Source of the DNA: Streptomyces sp. ICBB 8177
Lineage (GTDB): Bacteria > Actinomycetota > Actinomycetes > Streptomycetales > Streptomycetaceae
Reading direction: 5' to 3'
DNA length: 64,000 nt
Assembly: GCF_003144095.1 (NCBI RefSeq)
Contig: NZ_NSKH01000004.1
Location: 102,717 to 166,716, forward strand
A program made the position numbers and the translations under genes. Positions 52,701-64,000 of the stretch are shown here, in pieces (positions within the stretch are counted from its first letter, which is position 1; every line of letters begins with the position of its first letter). The notes under the pieces were generated by a model that had not been told where the DNA came from, did not search any database, and saw nothing but the letters and a program-made list of their open reading frames with translations.

Positions 52701-55700
52701 GCACTCCTGCGCGCGAGGCGAGCACGAGGCGGGAGGCGCCGGAGCGCACGAAGTGCTCCGCGAGCAGGAGGCCGACGTCGCCCAGACCGCCGGTGATCAG
52801 GTAGTGGCCGCCGGTCCTGACGGCCGTGAATCCGGACTCGGCGACGGGGGCCGGCTCGTAGCAGGGCACGTGACGGCTTGCGGCGCGGTGGGCGACGAGC
52901 ACGGACTCCGGTGCTCCGTGGGCGAGTTCGGCGGCCAGGCGGTCGGCGGCCGGGTCGAGGTCGTGGGTGGGGTCGAGGTCGACGCCGAGGGTGACCAGGC
53001 CCGGGTACTCCTGGGCGGCGACCACCGGAAGGGTGGCGACGGCGGCCTGCGCGGGGCGTCCTGGCTCGGCGGGGCCGACGTCCTGGCCGCCCCGGGTGAC
53101 CACGACGAGCCGGGCGGTGTCCGCTGCCCCGGCCCACGCGGCCGCGGTGGCGGCGGCCCGTGCGTACGCGGTGCGGGGGTCGTCGTCCTCGTCCGTCCCG
53201 CCGGGTGAGGCGAAGTGGACCACGGTCAGCGGCCCTTCGCCCTCAACGGCCGCCTCGGCCATGGTGCCGTCCGGTGCGACGGTCACCCGTGCGCCGCCGC
53301 CGCGCAGCCGGGCGGCGAGGGCGTCGGCGAGGCCGGAGGAGTCGGCGACGAGCAGGTACCGGCCGCCGGTCGCGGTCGCCGTGAGCGGCTTGGTGGCCGT
53401 CCAGCGGCGTTCCAGCAGTTCCACGTGGCCGCCGTCCGTCCGCGCGGTCGTCCGCGTCATCGTCCGCGCGGCCTTCGCACGAGGCGTCTCGGGCGGGTCG
53501 ATCCAGTAGCGTTCGCGCTGGAACGGGTAACCGGGCAGCCCGGTGCGGCGCACGTCGCGGCCCTGCTGGAAACCGGACCAGTCGAGTGCCGCCCCCGCCA
53601 GCCAGAGCCTGGCCGCGGCCTCGGCGAGCGCGGCGTCCGGGCTTCGGTCGCCGGCGGCCGGTGGCAAGGCGGCCACCACCAGCCCGTCGTCGTCGGTGAG
53701 TTCGCGGGCTCGCGCGGTCCACTGGCTCGCGGGGCCGGCCTCCAGCAGGACGTGGCCGCCATGCTCGCGCAGCGTGGCGAGCGCCGCGTCGAGGGCGTCG
53801 GGGGCGGTCACGTCGGCGATGGCGGCCCAGAAGGCGGGATCGGCGGCCTGCTCGGCGGTCACGAACGCCCCGGTCGCCGGGTCGATGAGCGGAACGGTGG
53901 GCGCCGCCCCGGCCGGCGCGGTGGTGTCGTTCCCGCCGGCCAGGGCGAGGGCGGCCTCCAGCGACAGCGCGCCGGACAGGCAGGCGGCCACCAGGGCACC
54001 GGTCCCCCGACCGTGCAGCGCGGCGGGCTCGACCCCCCACGAACGCACCAGCGCGGCCAGCGCGTAACCGGTGACGAACTCGCCACGCGCGGCGTCCGGG
54101 AAGGCGGTCTCCCCCGGCGTGGCGCCGCCGCTGCCGGAGTCGGGGGGCAGCGCCCCCAGGCAGTCGTCCACCGCCGCGCGGAAGGCCGGTTCCGTCGCGT
54201 ACAGCGCCTCGGCGGTCTCCCGCGGGCAGCCGCCGTCGGGGAGGAGGAACGCGGTCGTGCGCTCGTCGGTGGCGTCGGCGCGGGTCAGCGCGGTGCCGGA
54301 GCGCAGCGCGGTGACGGCGCCGGTGGCGGTGTCGGCGACGAGGGCGCGGCGGTGGCGGAAACGCTTGCGGCCGCTCTGCAGGGTGTAGGCCGTGTCGTCG
54401 AGGTCGGCGCCGGAGGTGGCGAGTGCCCGCGCCAGGTCTTCGGTGAGGTGGTCGGCGGCGCGTGCGGTGCGGGCGGACCACACCAGCGGCTGGGCTCGGC
54501 GGTCGCCGCGCGTGCCGGGACGGGGCGGCGCGGGGGCCTCCTCCAGGACGACGTGGGCGTTGGTGCCGCCGATGCCGAAGGCGCTGACCCCGGCGCGGCG
54601 GGTGCGGTCGCCGGACGGCCAGGCGTGCGGTGCGGTGACGACGGTCAACCGGGCGTCACCGGAAGCGAGTTGGGGGTTGGGGCGGGCGTGGTTGAGGGTG
54701 GCCGGGATCTCTCCGTGGTGCAGGGCGAGGGCGGTCTTGATCAGGCCGGTGACGCCGGCGGCGCGGTCGAGGTGGCCCAGGTTGGTCTTGACGGAGCCGA
54801 TCAGCACGTCCTGGCCTTCGAACACCTGCTGGAGCGCGGCGAGTTCGGCGGCGTCGCCGAGCGCGGTGCCGGTGCCGTGCGCCTCGACGTAGTCGATGTC
54901 GGCCGGGTCGAGTCCGGCGGCGGCGAGCGCCTCGGCCACCACGCGGGCCTGCCCGTCGACGCCGGGGGCGGTGAACCCGACCTTGCGGCCCGCGTCGTTG
55001 TTGACCGCCCAGCCGCGAATCACCGCGTACACCCGGTCGCCGTCGGCGAGGGCGTCCTCCAGGCGGCGCAGCGCGACCACGCCGACGCCGTTGCCCAGCA
55101 GGCTGCCCTGGCCGCAGGCGTCGAAGGCACGGCACTCGCCGTCGGGCGAGCTGATGCCGCCGGGCTGGTAGAGGTAGCCGGTGGCGGCCGGGACGGTCAC
55201 CGCGACGCCGCCCGCGAGGGCGAGGTCGCACTCGAACGCGGCGAGGCTGGAGGCGGCGGCGCAGACCGCGACCAGGGAGGTCGAGCAGTAGCTCTGCACC
55301 CCGTAGGCGGGGCCGGTCAGGCCGAGGGTGTGGGCGACCCGGAGGGTGAGGGAGTCCTTGTCGTTGGCGAGCCCGACGGTCAGGTCGCCGACGCTCGCCC
55401 CGGCGCCCGCGGGCACCAGGTTGTTCGTCAGGTAGGTGCTGATGGCGCAGCCCGCGAAGACGCCGATGCTGCCGTCGAAGCGGGCCGGGTCGCAGCCGGC
55501 GTCCTCCAGCGCGTGCCAGCTGTGCTCCAGGAACAGCCGGTGCTGCGGGTCGAGGACCTGCGCCTCCTTGGGGTTGAAGCCGAAGAACTCGGCGTCGAAC
55601 AGGTCGATCCCGTCGACGACGGCTCCGGCCTTGACGTAGGCGGGGTCGGCGAGCGCGGTCTCGGGCACGCCCGCGGCGCGCAACTGATCGTCGGTGAAGC

Positions 55701-55833
55701 GGGTGATGCCGGAGCGGCCTTCGCGCAGGGCGGTCCACAGTTCGCCCGCGTCGGCGGCGCCGGGGAACCGTCCCGCCAGGCCGACCAGGGCGATGTCCGT
55801 CGGGGACACCTCGGTGGGGTTGTGCTCGGTCAT
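46795..55833 (-). CDS. Type I PKS, two modules: KS-AT(degenerate)-KR-ACP / KS-AT-KR-ACP
   Basis: 3012 residues. Module 1: KS (SYCSTSLVAV, Cys183; VEAHGTGTALGD; GHLDRAAG). A shortened AT follows in which the GHSxG elbow reads LHGRGTGALVAACL, with no Ser. The KR is intact (GGYAAANAALAAY, Tyr1162) and the ACP Ser is at 1304. A ~90-residue Thr/Pro/Ala linker comes next. Module 2: KS (Cys1601; GHLNHAAG), a complete AT (GYSLGEY, Ser2073; HAFH motif, usually malonyl), a KR with Tyr2782 (VDYCAANAYLDG) and an ACP with Ser2941. The ACPs read GGNSL, like peptidyl carriers. There is no docking coil at the N-terminus and a basic tail at the C-terminus. ATG follows AGAGGACGG; it starts nine bases after the previous PKS stop. 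Confidence 0.93.
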   Translation of the reverse strand: MTEHNPTEVSPTDIALVGLAGRFPGAADAGELWTALREGRSGITRFTDDQLRAAGVPETALADPAYVKAGAVVDGIDLFDAEFFGFNPKEAQVLDPQHRLFLEHSWHALEDAGCDPARFDGSIGVFAGCAISTYLTNNLVPAGAGASVGDLTVGLANDKDSLTLRVAHTLGLTGPAYGVQSYCSTSLVAVCAAASSLAAFECDLALAGGVAVTVPAATGYLYQPGGISSPDGECRAFDACGQGSLLGNGVGVVALRRLEDALADGDRVYAVIRGWAVNNDAGRKVGFTAPGVDGQARVVAEALAAAGLDPADIDYVEAHGTGTALGDAAELAALQQVFEGQDVLIGSVKTNLGHLDRAAGVTGLIKTALALHHGEIPATLNHARPNPQLASGDARLTVVTAPHAWPSGDRTRRAGVSAFGIGGTNAHVVLEEAPAPPRPGTRGDRRAQPLVWSARTARAADHLTEDLARALATSGADLDDTAYTLQSGRKRFRHRRALVADTATGAVTALRSGTALTRADATDERTTAFLLPDGGCPRETAEALYATEPAFRAAVDDCLGALPPDSGSGGATPGETAFPDAARGEFVTGYALAALVRSWGVEPAALHGRGTGALVAACLSGALSLEAALALAGGNDTTAPAGAAPTVPLIDPATGAFVTAEQAADPAFWAAIADVTAPDALDAALATLREHGGHVLLEAGPASQWTARARELTDDDGLVVAALPPAAGDRSPDAALAEAAARLWLAGAALDWSGFQQGRDVRRTGLPGYPFQRERYWIDPPETPRAKAARTMTRTTARTDGGHVELLERRWTATKPLTATATGGRYLLVADSSGLADALAARLRGGGARVTVAPDGTMAEAAVEGEGPLTVVHFASPGGTDEDDDPRTAYARAAATAAAWAGAADTARLVVVTRGGQDVGPAEPGRPAQAAVATLPVVAAQEYPGLVTLGVDLDPTHDLDPAADRLAAELAHGAPESVLVAHRAASRHVPCYEPAPVAESGFTAVRTGGHYLITGGLGDVGLLLAEHFVRSGASRLVLASRAGVPTDPGDPRTRAVERLRALGAAIDTPRVDVTDTEAVRALFATERFDGVVHAAADTATDAFVPLSERQDSSLARHFGAKVTGARVLDAVIGELAAGDAPRWCALFSSTSAHLGGLAFGGYAAANAALAAYARRGGDGTGTRWISVAWDTWAPTLRKVDERFGAAMAAHAMTERESLAAFDRALAQPLDVVVAAAGGLDDRLPRPAESAPAAATAAFPRPDLPQPYASPLTRTERELCALWTGTLGVEPVGTRDNFFDLGGNSLLALQMLATVKTRFGVTVPTVTLFEAPTVHRLAAVLDAERAGTPPTPATTAATGPATPAPAETAAPATTTPPVTTAAPVTPDAPATTTAAPPPTIPAPLPTNPALTTPGPFATTEPSGPDFDDPGRRIAIVGMAGRFPGAQDVAHFWRNVCDGVESITFFTPEELIEAGADPESVRDPDYVPARAVLDGVGEFDAGFFGMSPRMAALTDPQQRLFLEVCWEALEDSGYANEAYRERVGVFGGSNISTYLLGILPQLTAGDDVSPYEIIMSNDKDALTTSVSYLFDLHGPSVAVQTFCSTSLVGVHLAVQALRSGECEMALAGGVSIAVPDRTGHRRREGGMESHDGHVHTFDADARGTMFGDGATVVVLKRLSDALRDGDTVHAVIRGSAANNDGALKVGYTAPSVAGQAKVVEAAMADAGVTAADIGYVEAHGTATELGDPIEVAALTRAFGDDTPRRTIPIGAVKTNIGHLNHAAGTAGLIKTALTVRDRKLPATLNFTRPNPRIDFETSPFYVNTTLADWPAPQDGRPRLAGLNSLGMGGTNVHVVVEEPPARPAPGAPDAPGGRRHHLLPVSARTATAADEAARRLGEHLAAHPGTPLADVAYTLQVGRKTFEHRSAAVVGDLAQAVAALSGTDPDHPLASRTETAQGRPVAFLFAGVGEQYPGLVGELYRHEPAFGAELDRCLTILARHLPDTDAADLLTGARDGGALDLAALLGRGSGGTDDPRTTRLERTDVVQPLMFAVDHALARTLMGWGLRPAAMLGYSLGEYVAACVAGVLSLEDAIALVVHRARLIDALPGGAMTAVPLSAEELTGRFGLADRGLDVAAVNGPRAVVVAGPADAVAALAADLEREGVPSRALRTTHAFHSRMLEPAAAELTRWIAENVRLEAPRLPYLSNVTGGLADAALVRDPAYWAKHMCGTVRFAEGAQALLADPESAIVEIGPGQSLGAMMRGAGCPPERWPLITATLPAQSDPRPADAVLTECLARLWLTGVDLDWQAYHGRRSPVPDAAAPGRIPLPTYPFQRQRYWIERSPAPALAPSPSGPTAHDGVPAQFEDIDRVPKLPEEQWVHQPVWRQTAAPAAAPRQPSCWLVYADGPEADAVLEELRRAARPEGATVLTVRPGSAYEEAGDAYVVRPGSSEDAQAMLRALERDGRRLERVVHLWALAERPGGVEETVRCGLHTLVALARAAGELGCSDWGLDIVTTGAHAVLGGHEVRPDAATLIGPTLVVPLEYPSVATRLLDAEPHTTPRAIVAELRRPRTDSAVALRGGRRWVCDYETLPATPADGAEGTGFRDGGVYLITGGLGGIALGLARELAGRHRAKLVLFGRRGLPPRETWQAITDGEQAADEAIRERVAKVLGIMELGAEVEIVTGDVADPADVRRAIDTATRTFGALHGVLHTAGVPGTGLMQFKHPDDSDLVLAPKVAGTRAIAEALGTGGEDEIPLDFLVLFSSITSATGGGPGQVDYCAANAYLDGYAARLTANGRRVLSVDWGEWTWNAWDSGLSGYDEGLQAFFRSHRAAFGITFEEGWRCLVRALASGEARVVVSTQDLPTMVRYSTGFTVEAVTTPAGAGPADARHPRPELLTPYREPDGPTQGKLAAVWCDKLKLERVGAMDNFFELGGNSLLGIALLADLRRAFPGADLPPHILYEAPTVLALARVVDGPGDQAATAPDGAQHAALRRSGLKSAAARRRRG

Positions 55834-55842
55834 GTCCGTCCT

Positions 55843-60666
<4,824 letters not shown>

Positions 60667-60781
60667 CCTGCCTACCCCTGCCATGGTCCTGTCGGATGTG
60701 GGAAGTCGGTGAAGGTGGTGCCGGTGGAGCGGTCGTTCGGGCGAGGCAACCGGCGGCGGTGGGCCGCCGGGCGCCTCGCGG

Positions 60782-60848
60782 TTCACAACTGGGCGCCGTG
60801 CGAGGGCCGCACCAGCCGGGCGTCGTCGAAGGGCTTCACAACTGGGCG
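60782..60848. repeat. Direct repeat at the end of the PKS gene
   Basis: TTCACAACTGGGCG occurs at 60782-60795 and 60835-60848, 53 bases apart. The second copy contains the stop codon and last residues (AQL) of the partial PKS. The first lies beyond the stop, in a frame that would also end GAQL-stop. It looks like a duplicated gene end, a likely scar of recombination at the docking region. Confidence 0.6.
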
Positions 60849-63800
60849 TCGATGAAGGCGAAGATCTCCTCGTCGGAGGCGGTCTCCAGCTCGTCGGTGA
60901 GCCCGTCCGGTACGCCGTCGGCGCCGCTCGCGGTGGCGGTCAGGCGCTCGACGGCTGCCTGAAGCAGCGTCAGTACCTGGGCGTGACGGCCGGGTTCGGC
61001 GTCGAGGGCCTCGGCGGTGAGTCCGTCGAGGGCGGCGGCGAGCGCCTGCGCCGGGTCGGGGGCCTGCGGGGCCAGCTCGGTGAGCAGGTGGTCGGCCAGG
61101 GCGGAGACCGTGGGGTGGTCGAAGACCAGGGTCGCCGGCAGCGCCAGCCCGGTCTCCGCGTTGACGCGGTTGCGCAGTTCGACGGAGCTCAGCGAGTCGA
61201 AACCGAGGTCGATGAAGGGCCGGTCGACCGCCACTGAATCGGCCGATCCGTGTGCGAGGACGGCCGCCACATGGGCCCGCAGCGTCTCGACCACCTTGTG
61301 CCGGGCGTCCGCCGCGGTCAGGCCGGTGAGCGCCTCCCCGAGGGTGACGCCACGCGGTCCGCCCGCCGTTGAACGCGACGGCGCCGCCTTCCGCACGGCG
61401 CGGACCATCCCGCGCAGCACCGGCGGGGTGCTCTCGCCGCTCTCCGCCCGGGTCCGCAGGCCGTCGAGGGCCCAGCGGGAGGCCACGACCACGGGGTCGC
61501 CCGAGCCGTCGTCCGCCAGCGCCGCGTCGAACAGGTCGAGCCCTTGCCGCTCGCTGAGCGCGGCGACACCGATGCGGGCGAGCCTGGCCTCGTCGGCGGG
61601 CGTCAGCCCCGCGCCCATGCCGGCGGTCTTCCACAGTCCCCAGTCGATCGAGAGCGCGGGCAGCCCGGCGGCGGAACGGTGGCGGGCGAGGGCGTCGAGG
61701 AAGGTGTTGGCGGCGGCGTAGTTGGCCTGACCGGCGTTGCCCAGGACGCCCGCGATCGAGGCGAACAGGACGAAGAACCGGAGCGGCTGGTCCCGCGTCA
61801 GCTCGTGGAGCAGCCAGGCGGCGTCGGCCTTGGGTCGCAGGACGCGCTCCAGGCGTTCGGCGGTGAGGCTGCCCAGCGGTGCGTCGTCCAGCGTCCCGGC
61901 GGCGTGCACGACGCCGGTCAGCGGCTGGTCGGCCGGTACCGAGTCCAGCAGGGCGGCCAGCGCCTCTCGGTCGGCGACGTCACATGCCTCGACGCGAACG
62001 TCGGCCCCCAACGAGCCCAGCTCCGCGACGAGTTGGGTGACACCTTGCGCGTCCGGCCCGCTGCGGGAGACCAGCAGCAGGTGGCGTACCCTGAAGCGCT
62101 CGGCCAGACGCCGGGCCACCAGCGCGCCCAGACCACCGGTCCCGCCGGTGACGAGCACGGTGCCGTCGGCCGCGAGCCCGGCGGGGGAGATCGCCGCCAC
62201 ACCGCGCCGGGTGACGCGCGGAGCCAGCAGAGCGCCGTCGCGTACACGCAGCTGCGTCTCCCCCGTGGCGACCGCACCGGCGAGCAGAGCCGCGACGGGC
62301 GTGGCCGGCTCAGGGAGGTCACCGGTGAACAGGACGAACCGGTCGGGGTGTTCCAGCTGCGCGGCCCGCACCAGGCCCCACACCGCACCGGTGCGCGGCG
62401 CGTCCGGGTCGGCCCGGAAGACCAGTCGCCCCTTCGCGAGCGCCGGGTCGGCGGCCGCCCGCTGGAGCAGCCCGAGGACGTACGCGGTGATCCCACGCAC
62501 TGCGGCCGGCACGTCGCCGGAGCGGGCGGCGTCATGGGCGTCGCAGTCGACCAGCACGTGGTCGGGACCACTGCCCGTGTGGTACGCGGCGGCCAGCGCG
62601 TCCAGGTCGGCGTACTCGCGCAGCTCGTCGGTACCGCCGCCCAGCCGGGCCCAGGTGGTGTCCGCGCTCGGCTCGGGCGTGACGGGCGTCCACTCGACCT
62701 GGCCGTAGCCCGCCGGGGCACTGCCGCCGCCCGCCGCCACGAGCGCCTCGGCGGCGACCTTGCGCACGGTCAACTCGGCCGCCGACAGCACGAGTTGGCC
62801 GTCGTCATCGGCCGCCTCGACGCAGAGCCGGTCGGCACCGGTGCTGGCCAGTCGCAGTCGCAGGGCGGTGGCGCCGGTGGCGGCCTGGCGCACGCCCCGG
62901 AAGACGAACGGCAGGCGCAGCTCGGTGGAGTCGCCGTCCGCGACGTAGGGGTGGAAGGCGGAGTCCAGCAGCACCGGGTGCAGCCCGAACCCGTTCTCCT
63001 CGGCGGCCTCGGGCACCGCGACCTCGGCGAACAACTCCTCGCCGGAACGCCACGCGGCGCGCAGACCACGGAAGGCGGGACCGTACTCGTAGCCGAGGTC
63101 GGCCAGCCGGTCGTATGCGCCGCCCAGTTCGACTGGCTCGGCACCGGGAGGCGGCCATGCGGCGGCCCAGTCGCAGGACACGGCGCCGCCCGCGTCGGCC
63201 GCCAGCGTGCCGGAGGCGTGCCGGGTCCAGTCGGCGTCCGCGTCGGCGCGGGCGTGCACGCGCACGGCTCCGTCGGCGTCCACGGCCACCTGGACGTCCA
63301 GCGCCCCGGTCACGGGCAACAGCATCGGCGCCTCGAACGTCAGGTCAGCGACGGTGGCGTGCCCGGCGCGTTCTCCGGTACGCAGGACCAGGTCGAGAAG
63401 GGCGGCGCCGGGCACCACGACCCGGCCGGCCACGGCGTGGTCGGTCAGCCAGGGCAGTTCGCTCGCGGAGAGCCGCCCGGTGGCCACGACGCCTCCGTCC
63501 GCCATGGCGACGGCGGCTCGCAGCACGGGGTGGGCGAGACCGGACAGGCCCAGGTCGGCGGCGTCGGCGCGCGGAGCGGACCGGGTCAGCCAGTAGCGCT
63601 GGTGGTCGAAGGCGTAGGTGGGCAGTTCGACCGCCCTGCCGCTCTCGGCGACGGCCGCCCAGTCGACCTCGGCCCCGGCGACGTGAGCCTGGGCGAGCGC
63701 GGTGAGCAGGGCGACGGGTTCCTCGGTGTCGCGGCGTGCGGTGGCGGTGACGGTGGCCGTCGACCGCGGCGACAGACTGGAACGCACCATCCCCGCCAGC

Positions 63801-64000
63801 ACCGCCCGAGGACCCACCTCCAGGAACACACCCGTACCGCGAGCCTCCAACCGCGCCACCACCTCAGCGAACCGCACCGCATCACGCACCTGATCCGTCC
63901 AATACTCCGGATCCGACCACGAACGCCCCACACCCACCGCCGGCTCATACGCCACCACCGGCTCACGAAACTCCACCGACGCCAACTCCGCCCGAAAACC
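60836..64000 (-). CDS. Type I PKS, partial: (AT)-DH-KR-ACP and docking domain
   Basis: 1054 residues visible; the frame is open at the right edge and begins inside the end of an AT ([35 protein letters not shown]). [10 protein letters not shown], the active-site motif [17 protein letters not shown], and [13 protein letters not shown] with the catalytic Asp. [19 protein letters not shown], an LDD motif ([12 protein letters not shown]-type stereochemistry) and the active Tyr in [36 protein letters not shown]. It ends with a C-terminal docking region ([12 protein letters not shown]). The module makes a double bond and should pass its chain to the PKS starting at 60666. No ER domain. Confidence 0.93.
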   Translation of the reverse strand, partial: GFRAELASVEFREPVVAYEPAVGVGRSWSDPEYWTDQVRDAVRFAEVVARLEARGTGVFLEVGPRAVLAGMVRSSLSPRSTATVTATARRDTEEPVALLTALAQAHVAGAEVDWAAVAESGRAVELPTYAFDHQRYWLTRSAPRADAADLGLSGLAHPVLRAAVAMADGGVVATGRLSASELPWLTDHAVAGRVVVPGAALLDLVLRTGERAGHATVADLTFEAPMLLPVTGALDVQVAVDADGAVRVHARADADADWTRHASGTLAADAGGAVSCDWAAAWPPPGAEPVELGGAYDRLADLGYEYGPAFRGLRAAWRSGEELFAEVAVPEAAEENGFGLHPVLLDSAFHPYVADGDSTELRLPFVFRGVRQAATGATALRLRLASTGADRLCVEAADDDGQLVLSAAELTVRKVAAEALVAAGGGSAPAGYGQVEWTPVTPEPSADTTWARLGGGTDELREYADLDALAAAYHTGSGPDHVLVDCDAHDAARSGDVPAAVRGITAYVLGLLQRAAADPALAKGRLVFRADPDAPRTGAVWGLVRAAQLEHPDRFVLFTGDLPEPATPVAALLAGAVATGETQLRVRDGALLAPRVTRRGVAAISPAGLAADGTVLVTGGTGGLGALVARRLAERFRVRHLLLVSRSGPDAQGVTQLVAELGSLGADVRVEACDVADREALAALLDSVPADQPLTGVVHAAGTLDDAPLGSLTAERLERVLRPKADAAWLLHELTRDQPLRFFVLFASIAGVLGNAGQANYAAANTFLDALARHRSAAGLPALSIDWGLWKTAGMGAGLTPADEARLARIGVAALSERQGLDLFDAALADDGSGDPVVVASRWALDGLRTRAESGESTPPVLRGMVRAVRKAAPSRSTAGGPRGVTLGEALTGLTAADARHKVVETLRAHVAAVLAHGSADSVAVDRPFIDLGFDSLSSVELRNRVNAETGLALPATLVFDHPTVSALADHLLTELAPQAPDPAQALAAALDGLTAEALDAEPGRHAQVLTLLQAAVERLTATASGADGVPDGLTDELETASDEEIFAFIDAQL

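Overview
The window is very GC-rich actinobacterial DNA and looks like a Streptomyces chromosome. The signs are dense coding with G/C-ending codons, many GTG/TTG starts, overlapping ATGA/GTGA gene junctions, a SARP regulator, a Tricorn-type protease, and a type I polyketide synthase (PKS) locus that runs off the right edge.

Left arm (1 to about 17,200) is ordinary chromosomal content. It holds a phage-holin-like membrane protein (cut by the edge), a divergent pair of citrate synthases of which one carries an N-terminal DNA-binding domain, a membrane acyltransferase, and a methyltransferase/TetR pair with two clear operators. It continues with an epimerase/XRE-regulator pair, a SpoIIE-type phosphatase, a MarR regulator, a histidine phosphatase, several small stress-type proteins (CsbD, PH-like, DUF4190), a PlsC-type acyltransferase coupled to a patatin, a frameshifted remnant of a fulvocin C-related bacteriocin protein, and a DUF6924 protein.

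Right part (about 17,300 to beyond 64,000) is a biosynthetic gene cluster in four blocks. (1) A leftward operon, 25,808 to 17,318, encodes a 93-residue Lys/Ala repeat protein, an acyl carrier protein (ACP), two acyl-CoA dehydrogenases (one truncated), four GNAT acetyltransferase-like proteins, a Tricorn protease homologue and an Sfp-type phosphopantetheinyl transferase. (2) A central block holds a lone condensation domain, a LuxR-type regulator, an ACP/AMP-ligase/PLP-decarboxylase trio of the kind known from exosortase A loci, a SARP/NB-ARC regulator, an ABC-2 exporter and a one-module PKS with no acyltransferase (AT) domain. (3) A leftward block holds a free-standing adenylation enzyme, a type II thioesterase and the four-gene FkbH/I/J/K-like set that makes hydroxymalonyl-ACP; no O-methyltransferase is present. 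(4) Three leftward PKS genes follow: one partial (AT-DH-KR-ACP), one with KS-AT-KR-ACP, and one with two modules of which the first has a shrunken, serine-less AT.

My reading is a hybrid PKS that uses carrier-protein-bound extender units, probably hydroxymalonyl-ACP and perhaps a second amino-acid-derived unit, with an amine starter made by the ligase/decarboxylase trio. Two modules cannot load themselves, so an AT acting in trans, or from another module, must feed them; none is in the window. The product is not identifiable from the sequence. The most unusual items are the 23-fold tetrapeptide-repeat protein, the AT-deficient modules, the exosortase-type trio without an exosortase, and the protease homologue translationally coupled to the phosphopantetheinyl transferase.
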